A stretch of 64,000 nucleotides of DNA from assembly GCF_035013185.1 (NCBI RefSeq), contig NZ_JAYGJO010000007.1:62001-126000 (forward strand), given 5' to 3'. Of the stretch, positions 14,505 through 24,240 are shown in pieces. Every line of letters begins with the position of its first letter. Positions within the stretch are counted from its first letter, which is position 1. The translations under genes were made by a program, and so were the position numbers. The notes under the pieces were generated by a model. It did not search any database, was not told the origin of the DNA, and saw only the letters and a program-made list of their open reading frames with translations. Origin of the DNA: Acerihabitans sp035013185. Lineage in GTDB: Bacteria; Pseudomonadota; Gammaproteobacteria; Enterobacterales; Enterobacteriaceae.

Positions 14505-16420
14505 TGGCCGATTGGTGGGCGCGTCGGGCGCCGGATGTCACCGCATTCGCCGGCGCCACGGTGTTATCCGAACAACAGGTACTGGCGGTACGAGATTTGA
14601 GTGTGCATTTCATGCATGAGCGACAGCGTATCGACGCCGTGCGGCGCATCTCGTTTGATGTGCAGCGTGGCGAGACACTCGCGATTGTCGGCGAGTCGGG
14701 ATCCGGTAAATCCGTCACTGCCTTGTCGGTGATGCGGCTACTGGCGCTCGGCGGCGGCAAACTGGACTGCGACGCCATGCTGTTTCGCCGCCGCAATGGT
14801 CAGGTCGTGAACTTGGCTACCGCCGGGCCCTCGACGCTGCGCATGTTGCGCGGCGCGGATATGGCGATGATCTTCCAAGAGCCCATGACCTCGCTTAACC
14901 CGGTTTTCCCGGTAGGGGAGCAGATTGCCGAATCTATCCGGCTCCATCAGGGCAAAGATCATCGCCAGTCCAGACAGGAAGCGCTAAGTATGCTGGAACG
15001 AGTACGGATCCCTAACGCCCAAAGCATGCTCGATCGTTATCCACATCAACTGTCGGGCGGCATGCGCCAGCGGGTGATGATCGCCATGGCGCTGTCGTGT
15101 AAACCGGCGCTGCTGATCGCCGATGAACCCACCACCGCGCTGGATGTCACTATTCAGGCGCAAATTTTGCAACTGATCCGCACCCTGCAGCGCGAAATGC
15201 AGATGGGCGTGATATTTATCACCCATGATATGGGGGTGGTGGCTGAAATGGCCGATCGCGTGATGGTGATGTATCGAGGTGATGATGTGGAGTCGGCACC
15301 GGTACAGCAGCTTTTTGCCCATCCGGAGCATGATTATACTCGGGCGTTACTGGCCGCAGTACCGAAACTCGGCGCGTTGGCCAACAGTGATTTCCCGGAA
15401 AAATTTCCGCTCACGGTAACGGTTGACCCTGCCAGTGCCAGTGCCGGTCTGCCTACACCGCCACAGGACACTGTACTCGCCGGCGCGCTGCCGATCCTGC
15501 AGGTTAGGGATCTGGTGACCGGCTTTGATCTCCGCAGCGGCATATTGAATCGTGTCAGACAACGGGTGCACGCGGTGGAGAAAGTCAGTTTTTCCCTCTA
15601 TCCCGGCGAGACACTGGCCTTGGTGGGGGAATCCGGTTGCGGCAAATCCACCACTGGCCGCGCTTTGCTGCGTTTGGTGGAGAGCCAAAGCGGCGATATC
15701 ATTTTCAACGGGCAATCGATTACCGCTCTGCGTGGTCATGAACTGCAGCGCCTGCGCCGCAATATCCAGTTTATTTTCCAGGACCCCTATGCCTCCCTTG
15801 ACCCAAGACTGACCGTCGGTTATTCCATTATGGAGCCGCTGCTGGTGCACGGCGTGGCGCAGGGAGCCGATGCGCAACGACGGGTGGCGCGGTTGCTCGA
15901 GCGTGTCGGCCTCTTGCCGGAACATGCTCAGCGCTACCCCCATGAGTTTTCCGGTGGTCAGCGTCAGCGTATCTGTATTGCGCGGGCGTTGGCGTTAAAC
16001 CCCAAAGTAGTGATCGCTGACGAGTCGGTTTCAGCGCTGGATGTTTCCATTCAGGCGCAGATTATCAATTTAATGTTGGATTTGCAGCGCGAATTTGGCA
16101 TCGCATTTTTATTTATTTCCCACGATATGGCGGTGGTGGAGCGGATCAGCCACCGGGTAGCGGTGATGTATTTGGGACAAATTGTGGAAATCGGGCCACG
16201 GCGCCAGGTGCTTGGCAACCCACAACACCCCTATACCCGCAAATTGATGTCGGCGGTACCGATCCCCGACCCAACGCGCCGCCTGACTGAACACGCGATA
16301 TCGGTCGATGAAATGCCCAGCCCTATACGGGCGCTGGGTGACGAACCGCGGGTTGCCCCATTGGTTGAGGTTGGGGCAGGGCATTATGTTGCCCGCCATC
16401 ACATCGGCGGAGCCTATTGA
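14504..16420 (+). CDS. gsiA: GsiA, glutathione ABC importer ATPase (duplicated domains)
   Basis: A 638-residue ATPase with two ABC domains, the usual GsiA layout (E. coli 623). First domain: Walker A GESGSGKS, signature LSGGMRQRV, Walker B LLIADEPTTALD. Second domain: Walker A GESGCGKS, signature FSGGQRQRI, VVIADESVSALD. Each domain ends with the oligopeptide/dipeptide-transporter C-terminal segment (HPEHDYTRALLAAVP; NPQHPYTRKLMSAVP). It energises glutathione uptake through GsiC and GsiD. The ATG overlaps the stop of a 20-codon vestige and has GAGGG close upstream; a slightly later start is possible, because about 15 N-terminal residues have no E. coli counterpart. First gene of gsiABCD. Confidence 0.95.
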   Translation: MADWWARRAPDVTAFAGATVLSEQQVLAVRDLSVHFMHERQRIDAVRRISFDVQRGETLAIVGESGSGKSVTALSVMRLLALGGGKLDCDAMLFRRRNGQVVNLATAGPSTLRMLRGADMAMIFQEPMTSLNPVFPVGEQIAESIRLHQGKDHRQSRQEALSMLERVRIPNAQSMLDRYPHQLSGGMRQRVMIAMALSCKPALLIADEPTTALDVTIQAQILQLIRTLQREMQMGVIFITHDMGVVAEMADRVMVMYRGDDVESAPVQQLFAHPEHDYTRALLAAVPKLGALANSDFPEKFPLTVTVDPASASAGLPTPPQDTVLAGALPILQVRDLVTGFDLRSGILNRVRQRVHAVEKVSFSLYPGETLALVGESGCGKSTTGRALLRLVESQSGDIIFNGQSITALRGHELQRLRRNIQFIFQDPYASLDPRLTVGYSIMEPLLVHGVAQGADAQRRVARLLERVGLLPEHAQRYPHEFSGGQRQRICIARALALNPKVVIADESVSALDVSIQAQIINLMLDLQREFGIAFLFISHDMAVVERISHRVAVMYLGQIVEIGPRRQVLGNPQHPYTRKLMSAVPIPDPTRRLTEHAISVDEMPSPIRALGDEPRVAPLVEVGAGHYVARHHIGGAY

Positions 16421-16452
16421 ATGACAGGGGTTTTAATTGAGAGGGTGAGTTT

Positions 16453-17994
16453 ATGAACAAAGTTAAGGTAAAACGTCACTGGCTGCTGGCCGCGGCAGTC
16501 ACCGGCGCGATGGCTTGCGCGCCAGCTTGGGCTGCCAAGGATGCGGTTATCGCCGTGGGTTCGAATTTTACCAGTCTCGATCCTTATGACGCCAACGATA
16601 CGTTATCCCAAGCGGTGGCCAAGTCTTTTTATCAAGGGTTATTCGGCTTTGATAAGGATATGAAGCAGATCAATGTATTAGCAGAAAGTTATCAGGCCAG
16701 CCCGGACGGACTGACCTATACCATCAAGCTGCATAAGGGCATCAAGTTCCAGGACGGCACTGACTTTAACGCCGAGGCGGTGAAGGTCAACCTGGACCGC
16801 GCCAGTAATCCAGAGAATCATCTCAAGCGATACAATCTGTTTAAGATGATTGATAAAACCGAAGTGCTCGATCCCTCCACGGTAAAAATCACCTTAAAAA
16901 CGCCGTTCTCGCCGTTTATCAATAATCTCGCACACCCGGCAGCGGCCATGATTTCGCCAGCGGCGCTGAAAAAGTATGGTAAGGAGATCGGTTTTCATCC
17001 GGTGGGTACCGGGCCGTATGAATTTGTCGTCTGGAACCAGACCGATTTTGTCAAAGTAAAACGCTTCGACGGTTATTGGCAAAAGGGCCAGGCCAAACTT
17101 GACTCTATTACTTGGCGCCCGGTGGTCGATAATAATAGCCGTGCGGCGATGCTGCAAACCGGTGAAGCCAATTTTGCTTTTCCCGTGCCCTACGAACAGG
17201 CGGCGGTACTGGCAAAAAACAACAAACTGGACCTGGTGTCGGCACCATCGATTTTACAGCGCTATATCAGTCTGAATGTCACTCAGAAGCCGTTTGACAA
17301 TATCAAGGTCCGCCAAGCCATCAACTACGCGATCAATAAAGATGCCCTGATCAAGGTCGCCTATGCGGGTTATGCCATTCCTGCCGAAGGACCGCTGCCC
17401 GCAGGTATTGATTACGCGGTAAAATTTAAACCCTGGCCGTACGACCCAGCCAAAGCCAAGGCCCTGCTAAAAGAAGCGGGTTATCCTAACGGCTTTACCA
17501 CGACCCTGTGGTCATCCCATAATACCAGTACCTTCCAAAAGGCCCTGCAATTCACGCAGCAGCAACTGGCGCAGGTCGGCATCAAGGCTACGGTCACCGC
17601 GATGGATGCTGGCCAGCGTGCTGCGCAGGTAGAGGCAAAAGGGGTACATGATACCGGTGTACGCATGTTCTACACCGGCTGGTCGGCGTCCACCGGCGAG
17701 GCGGATTGGGCGTTGACGCCGTTGTTTGCCAGCCAGTCTGCGCCACCGGCAATTTTCAATACCGCATTTTACAGCAACCCCCAAGTGGATAAAGATTTGA
17801 CCGATGCGCGCAATACCACCGATCGGGCTGAAAAAACCCGGTTGTATACCGATGCGCAGGACAGAATTTGGGCTGATGCGCCCTGGGTGTTCCTGCTGAC
17901 GGAAAAAATGCTGTATGCACACAGCAAAAACCTGACGGGGTTTTATGTTATGCCGGACAGCTCGTTTGATTTTGTGCATGCCGATATGAAATAA
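16453..17994 (+). CDS. gsiB: GsiB, periplasmic glutathione-binding protein
   Basis: A 513-residue substrate-binding protein of the family-5 peptide/nickel-binding group (E. coli GsiB 512). A Sec signal peptide (MNKVKVKRHWLLAAAVTGA..., cleavage after PAWA) precedes the mature domain. Conserved family features include the SBP-bac-5 segment DGLTYTIKLHKGIKFQDGT near residue 77 and VGTGPYEFVVWNQ near residue 185. It delivers glutathione to the GsiCD channel. It lies 32 bases after gsiA with GAGAGGGTGAG as ribosome-binding site. Confidence 0.95.
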   Translation: MNKVKVKRHWLLAAAVTGAMACAPAWAAKDAVIAVGSNFTSLDPYDANDTLSQAVAKSFYQGLFGFDKDMKQINVLAESYQASPDGLTYTIKLHKGIKFQDGTDFNAEAVKVNLDRASNPENHLKRYNLFKMIDKTEVLDPSTVKITLKTPFSPFINNLAHPAAAMISPAALKKYGKEIGFHPVGTGPYEFVVWNQTDFVKVKRFDGYWQKGQAKLDSITWRPVVDNNSRAAMLQTGEANFAFPVPYEQAAVLAKNNKLDLVSAPSILQRYISLNVTQKPFDNIKVRQAINYAINKDALIKVAYAGYAIPAEGPLPAGIDYAVKFKPWPYDPAKAKALLKEAGYPNGFTTTLWSSHNTSTFQKALQFTQQQLAQVGIKATVTAMDAGQRAAQVEAKGVHDTGVRMFYTGWSASTGEADWALTPLFASQSAPPAIFNTAFYSNPQVDKDLTDARNTTDRAEKTRLYTDAQDRIWADAPWVFLLTEKMLYAHSKNLTGFYVMPDSSFDFVHADMK

Positions 17995-18003
17995 CCCGGT
18001 GCC

Positions 18004-18924
18004 ATGCTGAATTATTTTATTAAGCGGCTGTTAGGCCTGATCCCTACGCTTATGATCGTCGCGGTGTTGGTGTTTCTGTTTGTCCATCTACTGCCGGGTG
18101 ATCCGGCCAGGCTGGTGGCCGGATCGAACGCCGACGCCTCGGTGGTGGCACTGGTGCGACAGGATTTAGGTCTGGATAAACCGTTACCCGAGCAGTTCCT
18201 GCACTTTATCACCCACGCCGTTCGGGGCGATTTTGGCCACTCTTTGGTCTCGAAGCGACCGGTGAGCAGTGAGATCGGCTCACGCTTTATGCCCACGTTT
18301 TGGCTCACCGTCGCCAGTATGCTGTGGGCGGTGATATTTGGCATGGCGCTGGGCGTTGTCTCGGCGGTATGGCGAAACCGCTGGCCCGATCGCCTATGTA
18401 TGACGTTGGCAGTCTCGGGCATTTCCTTTCCCGCGTTTGCGTTGGGCATGTTATTGATGCAGGTATTCTCGGTCAAACTCGGCTGGTTGCCCACGGTGGG
18501 GGCAGACAGTCTGCGGCATTATATCTTACCCTCGATTACGCTGGGGGCAGCGGTGGCGTCGATCATGGCGCGCTTTACCCGGGCGTCGTTTGTTGAAGTG
18601 ATGCAGGAAGATTATATGCGCACGGCCCGGGCCAAAGGGGTAAGAGAATTCTGGGTGATAAGCAAACATGGGCTACGTAACGCCATGATCCCGGTGGTGA
18701 CCATGATGGGCCTGCAGTTTGGCTTTTTGCTGGGCGGATCCATTGTGGTGGAAGAGGTGTTTAACTGGCCGGGCTTGGGACGGCTGCTGGTGGATTCGGT
18801 AGAGATGCGCGATTACCCGGTGATTCAGGCCGAAGTGTTGCTGTTTTCTCTGGAATTTATTGTGATTAATTTATTAGTGGACTTGTTATATGCGGCCATC
18901 AATCCCGCTATCCGGTATCAGTAA
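18004..18924 (+). CDS. gsiC: GsiC, glutathione importer permease
   Basis: A 306-residue inner-membrane permease of the DppB/OppB type with six predicted helices. The N-terminal signature MLNYFIKRLLGLIPTLMIV and the EAA loop (EDYMRTARAKGVREFWVISK) that contacts the ATPase are clear. The length equals E. coli GsiC. It starts nine bases after gsiB and pairs with GsiD to form the channel. Confidence 0.95.
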   Translation: MLNYFIKRLLGLIPTLMIVAVLVFLFVHLLPGDPARLVAGSNADASVVALVRQDLGLDKPLPEQFLHFITHAVRGDFGHSLVSKRPVSSEIGSRFMPTFWLTVASMLWAVIFGMALGVVSAVWRNRWPDRLCMTLAVSGISFPAFALGMLLMQVFSVKLGWLPTVGADSLRHYILPSITLGAAVASIMARFTRASFVEVMQEDYMRTARAKGVREFWVISKHGLRNAMIPVVTMMGLQFGFLLGGSIVVEEVFNWPGLGRLLVDSVEMRDYPVIQAEVLLFSLEFIVINLLVDLLYAAINPAIRYQ

Positions 18925-18933
18925 GGACCCGCA

Positions 18934-19839
18934 ATGAAAATGTGGCGACGAAACGCCGCCCTGGCGGCAATGCCCCTACTCAGCCTACAGCATACCCGCA
19001 CACCCTGGAGCGAGTTTTGGCGACGCTTTAAACGTCAGCCGCTGGCGTTTGCTGCCGGGATCGTGGTGGTGGTTTTGGTCGTAGTAGCGTTGTTTGCGCC
19101 CTGGCTGACGCCATTCGACGCCGAAAATTATTTCGATTATGATCTGCTCAATGACGGCCCCTCCCGAGTCCATTGGTTCGGGGTAGATGCCTTGGGTCGT
19201 GATATTTTCAGCCGAATTCTGATGGGAACCCGCATTTCCTTGGCAGCCGGTTTTTTTTCGGTACTGTTAGGTATGGTAATAGGCACGCTGTTTGGTCTGC
19301 TGGCCGGCTATTATGAGGGCTGGTGGGATCGGCTGATTATGCGGATCTGCGACGTGCTGTTTGCCTTTCCGGGTATTTTACTGGCCATCGCGGTGGTGGC
19401 GGTGCTGGGCAGTGGCATGTCGAATGTGATTATCGCCGTGGCGGTTTTCAGCATTCCGGCGTTTGCGCGCCTGGTGCGTGGCAATACGCTGGTGTTAAAG
19501 CATCAAACCTATATTGAATCTGCCCGTAGCATTGGCGCGTCCGATAGCACAATTCTGCTGCGCCATATACTGCCGGGAACACTCTCCTCCATTGTGGTGT
19601 ATTTTACCATGCGCATCGGCACCTCAATTATTACTGCCGCCAGTTTGTCGTTTCTCGGCCTGGGTGCCCAACCACCGATGCCGGAGTGGGGAGCCATGTT
19701 AAACCAAGCGCGGGCGGATATGGTCAGCGCACCGCATATCGCTATTTTTCCCAGCATGGCGATTTTTTTGACCGTACTGGCGTTTAATTTGCTGGGGGAC
19801 GGACTGCGGGATGCGCTAGATCCAAAGTTGAACTCCTAA
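18934..19839 (+). CDS. gsiD: GsiD, glutathione importer permease
   Basis: A 301-residue DppC/OppC-type permease (E. coli 303). The N-terminal amphipathic segment TPWSEFWRRFKRQPLAF is followed by a first membrane helix, then GVDALGRDIFSRILMGTRIS, a family hallmark, and the EAA loop QTYIESARSIGASDSTILLR. It ends LGDGLRDALDPKLNS, also typical. Nine bases separate it from gsiC. Last gene of the operon; no terminator with a T run was seen before the convergent phosphatase gene. Confidence 0.95.
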   Translation: MKMWRRNAALAAMPLLSLQHTRTPWSEFWRRFKRQPLAFAAGIVVVVLVVVALFAPWLTPFDAENYFDYDLLNDGPSRVHWFGVDALGRDIFSRILMGTRISLAAGFFSVLLGMVIGTLFGLLAGYYEGWWDRLIMRICDVLFAFPGILLAIAVVAVLGSGMSNVIIAVAVFSIPAFARLVRGNTLVLKHQTYIESARSIGASDSTILLRHILPGTLSSIVVYFTMRIGTSIITAASLSFLGLGAQPPMPEWGAMLNQARADMVSAPHIAIFPSMAIFLTVLAFNLLGDGLRDALDPKLNS

Positions 19840-19881
19840 GCAACATCGCCACTGCCGCTGATGCCAAGCGCACCTCCTGCT

Positions 19882-20733
19882 TTATTGCCCACCCCATGCA
19901 TCAATGTTGTCTTCGCCAATTTTTACTTTTTTCTCTGCACTGGCTGGCCCATAATCCCTCGCCATGCCCCCTTGCCAATCTCCATAGCTTGGGTTGGGCA
20001 GCACAATATATTTGTGGCCAAACTCTTCGTGATGTTGATTCACAAAATCCCGTCGCTGTGCGTTCAGTTTATGATAAGTCTCACCGCTAAAATCATTAAG
20101 ATTATCACCAGCATATACAACAATATGGTAGCCTTGCTTTTTCACTTGGCTAAAACGTTCGGTTTTATTACTGGAGCCGCCAGCGGGTTTTAATAACACC
20201 GTCTGGGGACCGACGTCGGCAAATCCCAGCGCCTTAAGATTAGCCACGGTGGCATCGAAATCCGCCTGGTTGCGGTTGGACACGTAGAAAATACGCCCGC
20301 CGTGCTCTATGACATAATGGGAAAACGCCACTGCGCCGGGGAGGGCCTTGGCCTGCCGTGCATGAGTCCATTGACTCCAGGTGGCATCGCTGAATTGCTG
20401 GTGATGCTTGATTTGCCAACCGGCGTAAGCGCTATTGTCGATCATGGTTTCGTCCAAATCTACCACCACCGCTTTCTGGCGTCCCGGTACGGTTTTGGCC
20501 TGGGTAAACGCCATTTCTGCGGTATTAAAGGCTTGATAGGATAAGGCGTTAAACTCCCCTGATTTTTGCATCCAGTCCACGGAAGCTACAGTTTGTTCGG
20601 CGAGCTGCTGCTGTGCGGAGTCCATAGACGCGCTTTGCTGATGAAGCGCGCAGCCGCTAAGCAGCAGGCTAAGTGCCAAGCCTAATAAGGGAAGGCGCGC
20701 CAGAAAAGCAGGTGTGGCGGTAGACGACTGCAT
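19882..20733 (-). CDS. Acid phosphatase, lipoprotein e(P4) family
   Basis: A 283-residue HAD-superfamily (class IIIB/C) phosphatase anchored in the outer membrane. The lipobox LLLSGC near residue 28 marks it as a lipoprotein. The catalytic aspartates are in VVDLDETMIDN (about residue 92), motif II Ser/Thr is in FYVSNRNQ, and the late acidic motif is YAGDNLNDF. In Haemophilus the e(P4) protein hydrolyses NMN and 5'-nucleotides for NAD and nucleoside scavenging; that is probable here. It converges with gsiD. E. coli has no orthologue at this site. Confidence 0.9.
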   Translation of the reverse strand: MQSSTATPAFLARLPLLGLALSLLLSGCALHQQSASMDSAQQQLAEQTVASVDWMQKSGEFNALSYQAFNTAEMAFTQAKTVPGRQKAVVVDLDETMIDNSAYAGWQIKHHQQFSDATWSQWTHARQAKALPGAVAFSHYVIEHGGRIFYVSNRNQADFDATVANLKALGFADVGPQTVLLKPAGGSSNKTERFSQVKKQGYHIVVYAGDNLNDFSGETYHKLNAQRRDFVNQHHEEFGHKYIVLPNPSYGDWQGGMARDYGPASAEKKVKIGEDNIDAWGGQ

Positions 20734-21333
20734 GATAATTCCTTATAAACCTATTACCAGCCTATTTACCGGCACCGGAAGCAGTAAAAGTATCAATCCC
20801 GACATCTTTTGCTTGCAGCCGACCGGCAACGTGAAATGTATCGTGAATATTTAGTGATGTATTTATATTGGCATAAATTAATAACATGCAACCAATTAAT
20901 ATTAAAAATTATTTATTATCTTGCGAACTTATTGGGTTATCAGACAGTATCAATTTAGGTACCAACTCGCGGTGTACCCAGGGTTTAAGCCCGAAAACAA
21001 AGGAAGCGACACAGCAACCGGGCGGGTACCGGCAATATTACCGGTGGTCAGCGGCAGGGGGTTTTATAAGGTAGTGAACTTACGGCATAGCAACATTAAA
21101 TCTGTTGTCACTGCACTAAAACAGCGATCGTTAATGGGATTGGCGCAACACGATATCGGGTGGGTGTGGCGCCGCAGTTGCAGGCAGATCGTGGTGAGTG
21201 TATGGGCAGACCCACAGGGCTATGTAGAATTATTTCATCTGCGCGTAACGGTGTACTGCGTTAGATGAGGTTGGGCAGATATAGGATGGTAAGACGTAGC
21301 GCGGGAGGCGGGGTGTCTCCCGCGTGCTGGTCA
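20734..21333. other. 600-base spacer without a recognised gene
   Basis: Between the phosphatase and gstB. A plus-strand frame of 115 codons (20921-21268) lacks a ribosome-binding site, homology and codon bias. The phosphatase promoter should lie in the AT-rich part near 20850-20920. At 21302-21326 a GC-rich hairpin (GCGGGAG/CTCCCGC) just after the gstB stop may end gstB transcription. E. coli genes of this neighbourhood (yliE, yliF, rimO, bssR, yliI) are not present. Confidence 0.45.
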
Positions 21334-21960
21334 TTAGCTCAAGGGGATCATGACCCGCTGCTGGAACGCGGGGCGGGCACAAATAGCCTCATACCAGGTT
21401 TTCAGATGGGGCCGGGGTTTTCGCGCAATATCCATGCTAAACCAATTATAGGCAAAGCAGCCGATAGGTATATCGCCAATACCAAACGCCGTGCCGGAAA
21501 AATAGGGCTGTTTCTCTAATGCGTTTTCTGCGATATCAAACAGTGCTTCGCATTTTTGAATACAGTCTTCTATCAGTTTTTTATCGCGTTTTTCCACCGG
21601 TGTTCTGATCAAACTGACAAAAAGCGGCTGCAAAGCGGGTGCCAGTGTGGATAACGTCCAATCCATCCACTTTTCCGCGCTGGCGCATACCGCCGCATCG
21701 GTCAATGGCCAGAGGTGCTGACCATACTGGGCAGCCAAATACCGCACAATGGTGTTGGATTCCCATAATACCAGGCCGTTTTCATCATCTTGTATACATG
21801 GTACCAAACCGTTGGGATTGAGCGCCAAGTAAGCAGATTCACGGTTTTTACCATATTGACCACCAGCGGGTATGGCGTTGAATGTGAGATTAAGTTCCGT
21901 CGCGCACCATAGCACTTTTTTTACGTTGGTCGAATTATCACGGCCCCAAATTGTTAGCAT
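21334..21960 (-). CDS. gstB: GstB-like glutathione S-transferase
   Basis: A 208-residue cytosolic glutathione transferase matching E. coli GstB in length and pattern: N-terminal MLTIWGRDNSTNVKKVLWC (thioredoxin-like fold with the glutathione-site Ser/Asn), then NPNGLVPCIQDDE and LWESNTIVRYLAAQYG, the latter with the glutathione-binding ES pair. The C-terminal helical domain ends PAFQQRVMIPLS as in GstB. GstB of E. coli acts on bromoacetate-type electrophiles. A good AAGG ribosome-binding site precedes the ATG. In E. coli it lies between yliI and dacC, which fits the location here. Confidence 0.9.
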   Translation of the reverse strand: MLTIWGRDNSTNVKKVLWCATELNLTFNAIPAGGQYGKNRESAYLALNPNGLVPCIQDDENGLVLWESNTIVRYLAAQYGQHLWPLTDAAVCASAEKWMDWTLSTLAPALQPLFVSLIRTPVEKRDKKLIEDCIQKCEALFDIAENALEKQPYFSGTAFGIGDIPIGCFAYNWFSMDIARKPRPHLKTWYEAICARPAFQQRVMIPLS

Positions 21961-22303
21961 TACACCTTCTCCGCATCAATTTTTCAAAATAGCTGGGTAA
22001 TCCATCATAAACACCAGCGTCGGACGTTGGCTTAAACGACGGCCGGACTGGGTAGAGCCCATGGCAGCCCTTACGAACGTATCAATATCCGCCATCACCC
22101 GCCACCGTTTTAACGCCGACAGATAAATTATAGTCCAAATGTTCAATTGAATAACGCGTGTTTATTTTATCAGATGGGTTAAAACGATATTTTCGTTCAA
22201 AAGAAATGGTTCTCGTTAAGAATAAGCTATATCGCAATGATATTTATGATTTAATCACAGTCTGACACGCATGATCATTTTTTTACACAGGACACATATC
22301 GTT
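21961..22303. promoter_or_regulatory. gstB-metQ divergent regulatory region with Fur-like box
   Basis: About 340 bases between divergent genes, AT-rich toward metQ. AATGGTTCTCGTT (22205-22217) is two changes from AATGATTCTCATT, a common Fur-box core, and AACGATATTTTCGTT (22182-22196) is an inverted repeat. No MetJ box (repeats of AGACGTCT) was seen. The Fur reading is a suggestion only. Confidence 0.3.
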
Positions 22304-23146
22304 ATGACATTTATTGCACCTATCCGCACAGCGTTAACCCTAGGGTTGTTGGTTTTTGGACTTCAGTGGGCGCACGCCGGCAGCGATCCCAAGACCCTTG
22401 TTTTTGGTGTTGCGCCGGGGCCTTATGGCGATATGGTCAAGCAAGCTATCAAACCGGAATTGGTAAAAAAAGGCTATAAAGTCGATGTGCGTGAATTTAG
22501 CGACTATGTGCAGCCAAATGTGGCGTTGGCCAATGGCAGTATCGATGCCAACCTGTTTCAGCATACGTTGTATCTGGAAAAGTTTGCCGCGGATAAGGGG
22601 CTGAAGATCCAGCCACTGATAGCGGTACCTACCGCCAGCATGGGGTTCTATTCCCATAAAATCACCGCCATCGATCAGCTAAAAAAAGGCGATATCATTA
22701 CGCTATCTAACGATCCAACCAATTTGGCGCGTGGACTGCGCTTTTTGCAAAAACTGGGCTTAATTACCATCAAGGCGGATATCGATCCCACCAAAGCCTC
22801 TGAACGGGATATCGCCCTTAACCCCCGTGGTCTGGTGTTTAAACCGTTGGAGGCGGCTCAGTTGCCCAGAACGCTCGATAGCGCCAGCGGCGCGTTGGTC
22901 AATGGTAACTTTGCCTTTGCCGCCGGGCTCAAACTCTCTTCAGCCCTGGCCTTGGAAACATTGGATGAAAATTTAAAAAATGTGATTGCGGTGCGCAGCG
23001 AGGATATGGACAAGCCGTTTGTCAAAGATATCAAAGCCGCAGTGGAATCGCCCGCTTACGCTGCAGCCATCAACCAACCGGCCTCGATGTTCAGCCAGTT
23101 CCAAAAGCCGAAATGGATGCAGGTTGTCGCGCAGACTACACCCTAG
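22304..23146 (+). CDS. metQ: MetQ/NlpA-family periplasmic binding protein
   Basis: A 280-residue binding protein of the NlpA/MetQ family, which feeds methionine or related substrates to a MetNI-type transporter. The signal peptide (MTFIAPIRTALTLGLLVFGL, cleavage near AHA) has no lipobox cysteine, unlike E. coli MetQ. Family landmarks: VAPGPYGDMVK, VREFSDYVQPNVALANGSID, FQHTLYLEKF, and the ligand-site NDPTNLARGLRFLQKLGLI. The frame is open for 11 codons upstream; I use the ATG that yields the signal peptide. The gene order Q-N-I differs from E. coli metNIQ and is like Salmonella sfbABC, so methionine is probable but not certain. Confidence 0.85.
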   Translation: MTFIAPIRTALTLGLLVFGLQWAHAGSDPKTLVFGVAPGPYGDMVKQAIKPELVKKGYKVDVREFSDYVQPNVALANGSIDANLFQHTLYLEKFAADKGLKIQPLIAVPTASMGFYSHKITAIDQLKKGDIITLSNDPTNLARGLRFLQKLGLITIKADIDPTKASERDIALNPRGLVFKPLEAAQLPRTLDSASGALVNGNFAFAAGLKLSSALALETLDENLKNVIAVRSEDMDKPFVKDIKAAVESPAYAAAINQPASMFSQFQKPKWMQVVAQTTP

Positions 23147-23223
23147 GCCGTGGTTATTCCTGCCCCCCGTTCGGGGCGGCAGGTTGTTTTTCCGCTCAAA
23201 TATCAGTGTGGAGTTCGCGGATA

Positions 23224-24240
23224 ATGATTCAGCTAGACCATATTAGCGTTGATTTTCCGAGAGAAAATCAACTCAGTGCCCGTGCGGTGGATGACGTTAG
23301 CCTGCGGATCAACCGCGGGGAAGTTTATGGCATCGTCGGGGCCAGCGGGGCCGGTAAAAGTACCTTGCTGCGCACCATTAATTTACTCCAGCGACCAAGC
23401 GTGGGTGATGTGGTGGTCAACGGGGTGACAATCTCGTCGCTGAGCGGCGGGGCCTTGCGTCAGGCTCGCCAGAAGATTGGCATGATTTTTCAACATTTTA
23501 ATTTGATGCATACCCGAAGCGTCGCGGCAAATGTGGCGTTTAGCCTGCGTGCGGCGGGCAAATCCTCCGCAGACATCGCACGGCGGGTACCGGAAATCCT
23601 GGCGCTGGTGGGGTTGGCGGACAAGGCAACAGCATTTCCCGCACAGCTCAGCGGGGGCCAAAAACAGCGTGTCGGCATTGCCCGCGCCATTGCTAACCAG
23701 CCAGAAGTGTTGCTGTGTGACGAGCCCACCTCGGCGTTAGATTTGGAAACGTCGGCCTCGATTCTGGCTCTGTTAAAAGAAATTAACCAGCGTCTGGGCA
23801 TTACCATCGTGCTGATATCCCATGAAATGACGGTGATCAAAACGATCTGCGATCGGATGGCCGTCATGACCGGCGGTAAAATGGTGGAAGAGGGCGACGT
23901 GTTTGACATTTTTGCCGCCCCACAGCATGAATTTACCCGCCAACTCGTATCCCATACGTTTAATCTTGAACTCCCACCGCGTTTATTACAGGAGTTGGAC
24001 GGCACGTTGCTGAAAATCTTGTTCGTTGGCGCATCGGCAGAACAGCCGGTACTGTCGGATGTGGCCATGCGTTATGGCGTATCAGTGAATATTTTGCACG
24101 GCAAAATCGAGTATATCGGCCACCACGCACTGGGTATTTTGGTCGCGCTGTTAACCCATCCCAGTGAACCGGCCAACGTGGCCAAGGCGGTGGACTATAT
24201 TCAGAAAAATACCGCGCGCGTGGAGGTACTGCATGGCTGA
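23224..24240 (+). CDS. metN: MetN-type ABC importer ATPase
   Basis: A 338-residue ATPase. Walker A GASGAGKST near residue 38, signature LSGGQKQRVGIARA, Walker B VLLCDEPTSALD. Residues about 260-338 form the NIL domain (ILFVGASAEQPVLSDVAMRY, then GIEYIGHH-like strands), which in MetN binds methionine and shuts transport down when the cell is full. That domain supports a methionine-type system. The frame is open upstream, but the ATG used gives the family's usual MIQLDHISVDF start. It overlaps metI by eight bases. Confidence 0.9.
   Translation: MIQLDHISVDFPRENQLSARAVDDVSLRINRGEVYGIVGASGAGKSTLLRTINLLQRPSVGDVVVNGVTISSLSGGALRQARQKIGMIFQHFNLMHTRSVAANVAFSLRAAGKSSADIARRVPEILALVGLADKATAFPAQLSGGQKQRVGIARAIANQPEVLLCDEPTSALDLETSASILALLKEINQRLGITIVLISHEMTVIKTICDRMAVMTGGKMVEEGDVFDIFAAPQHEFTRQLVSHTFNLELPPRLLQELDGTLLKILFVGASAEQPVLSDVAMRYGVSVNILHGKIEYIGHHALGILVALLTHPSEPANVAKAVDYIQKNTARVEVLHG

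Noticed and set aside
20921..21268. Plus-strand 115-codon frame upstream of gstB
   Set aside because: No ribosome-binding site, no family resemblance, unusual amino-acid composition; treated as intergenic.
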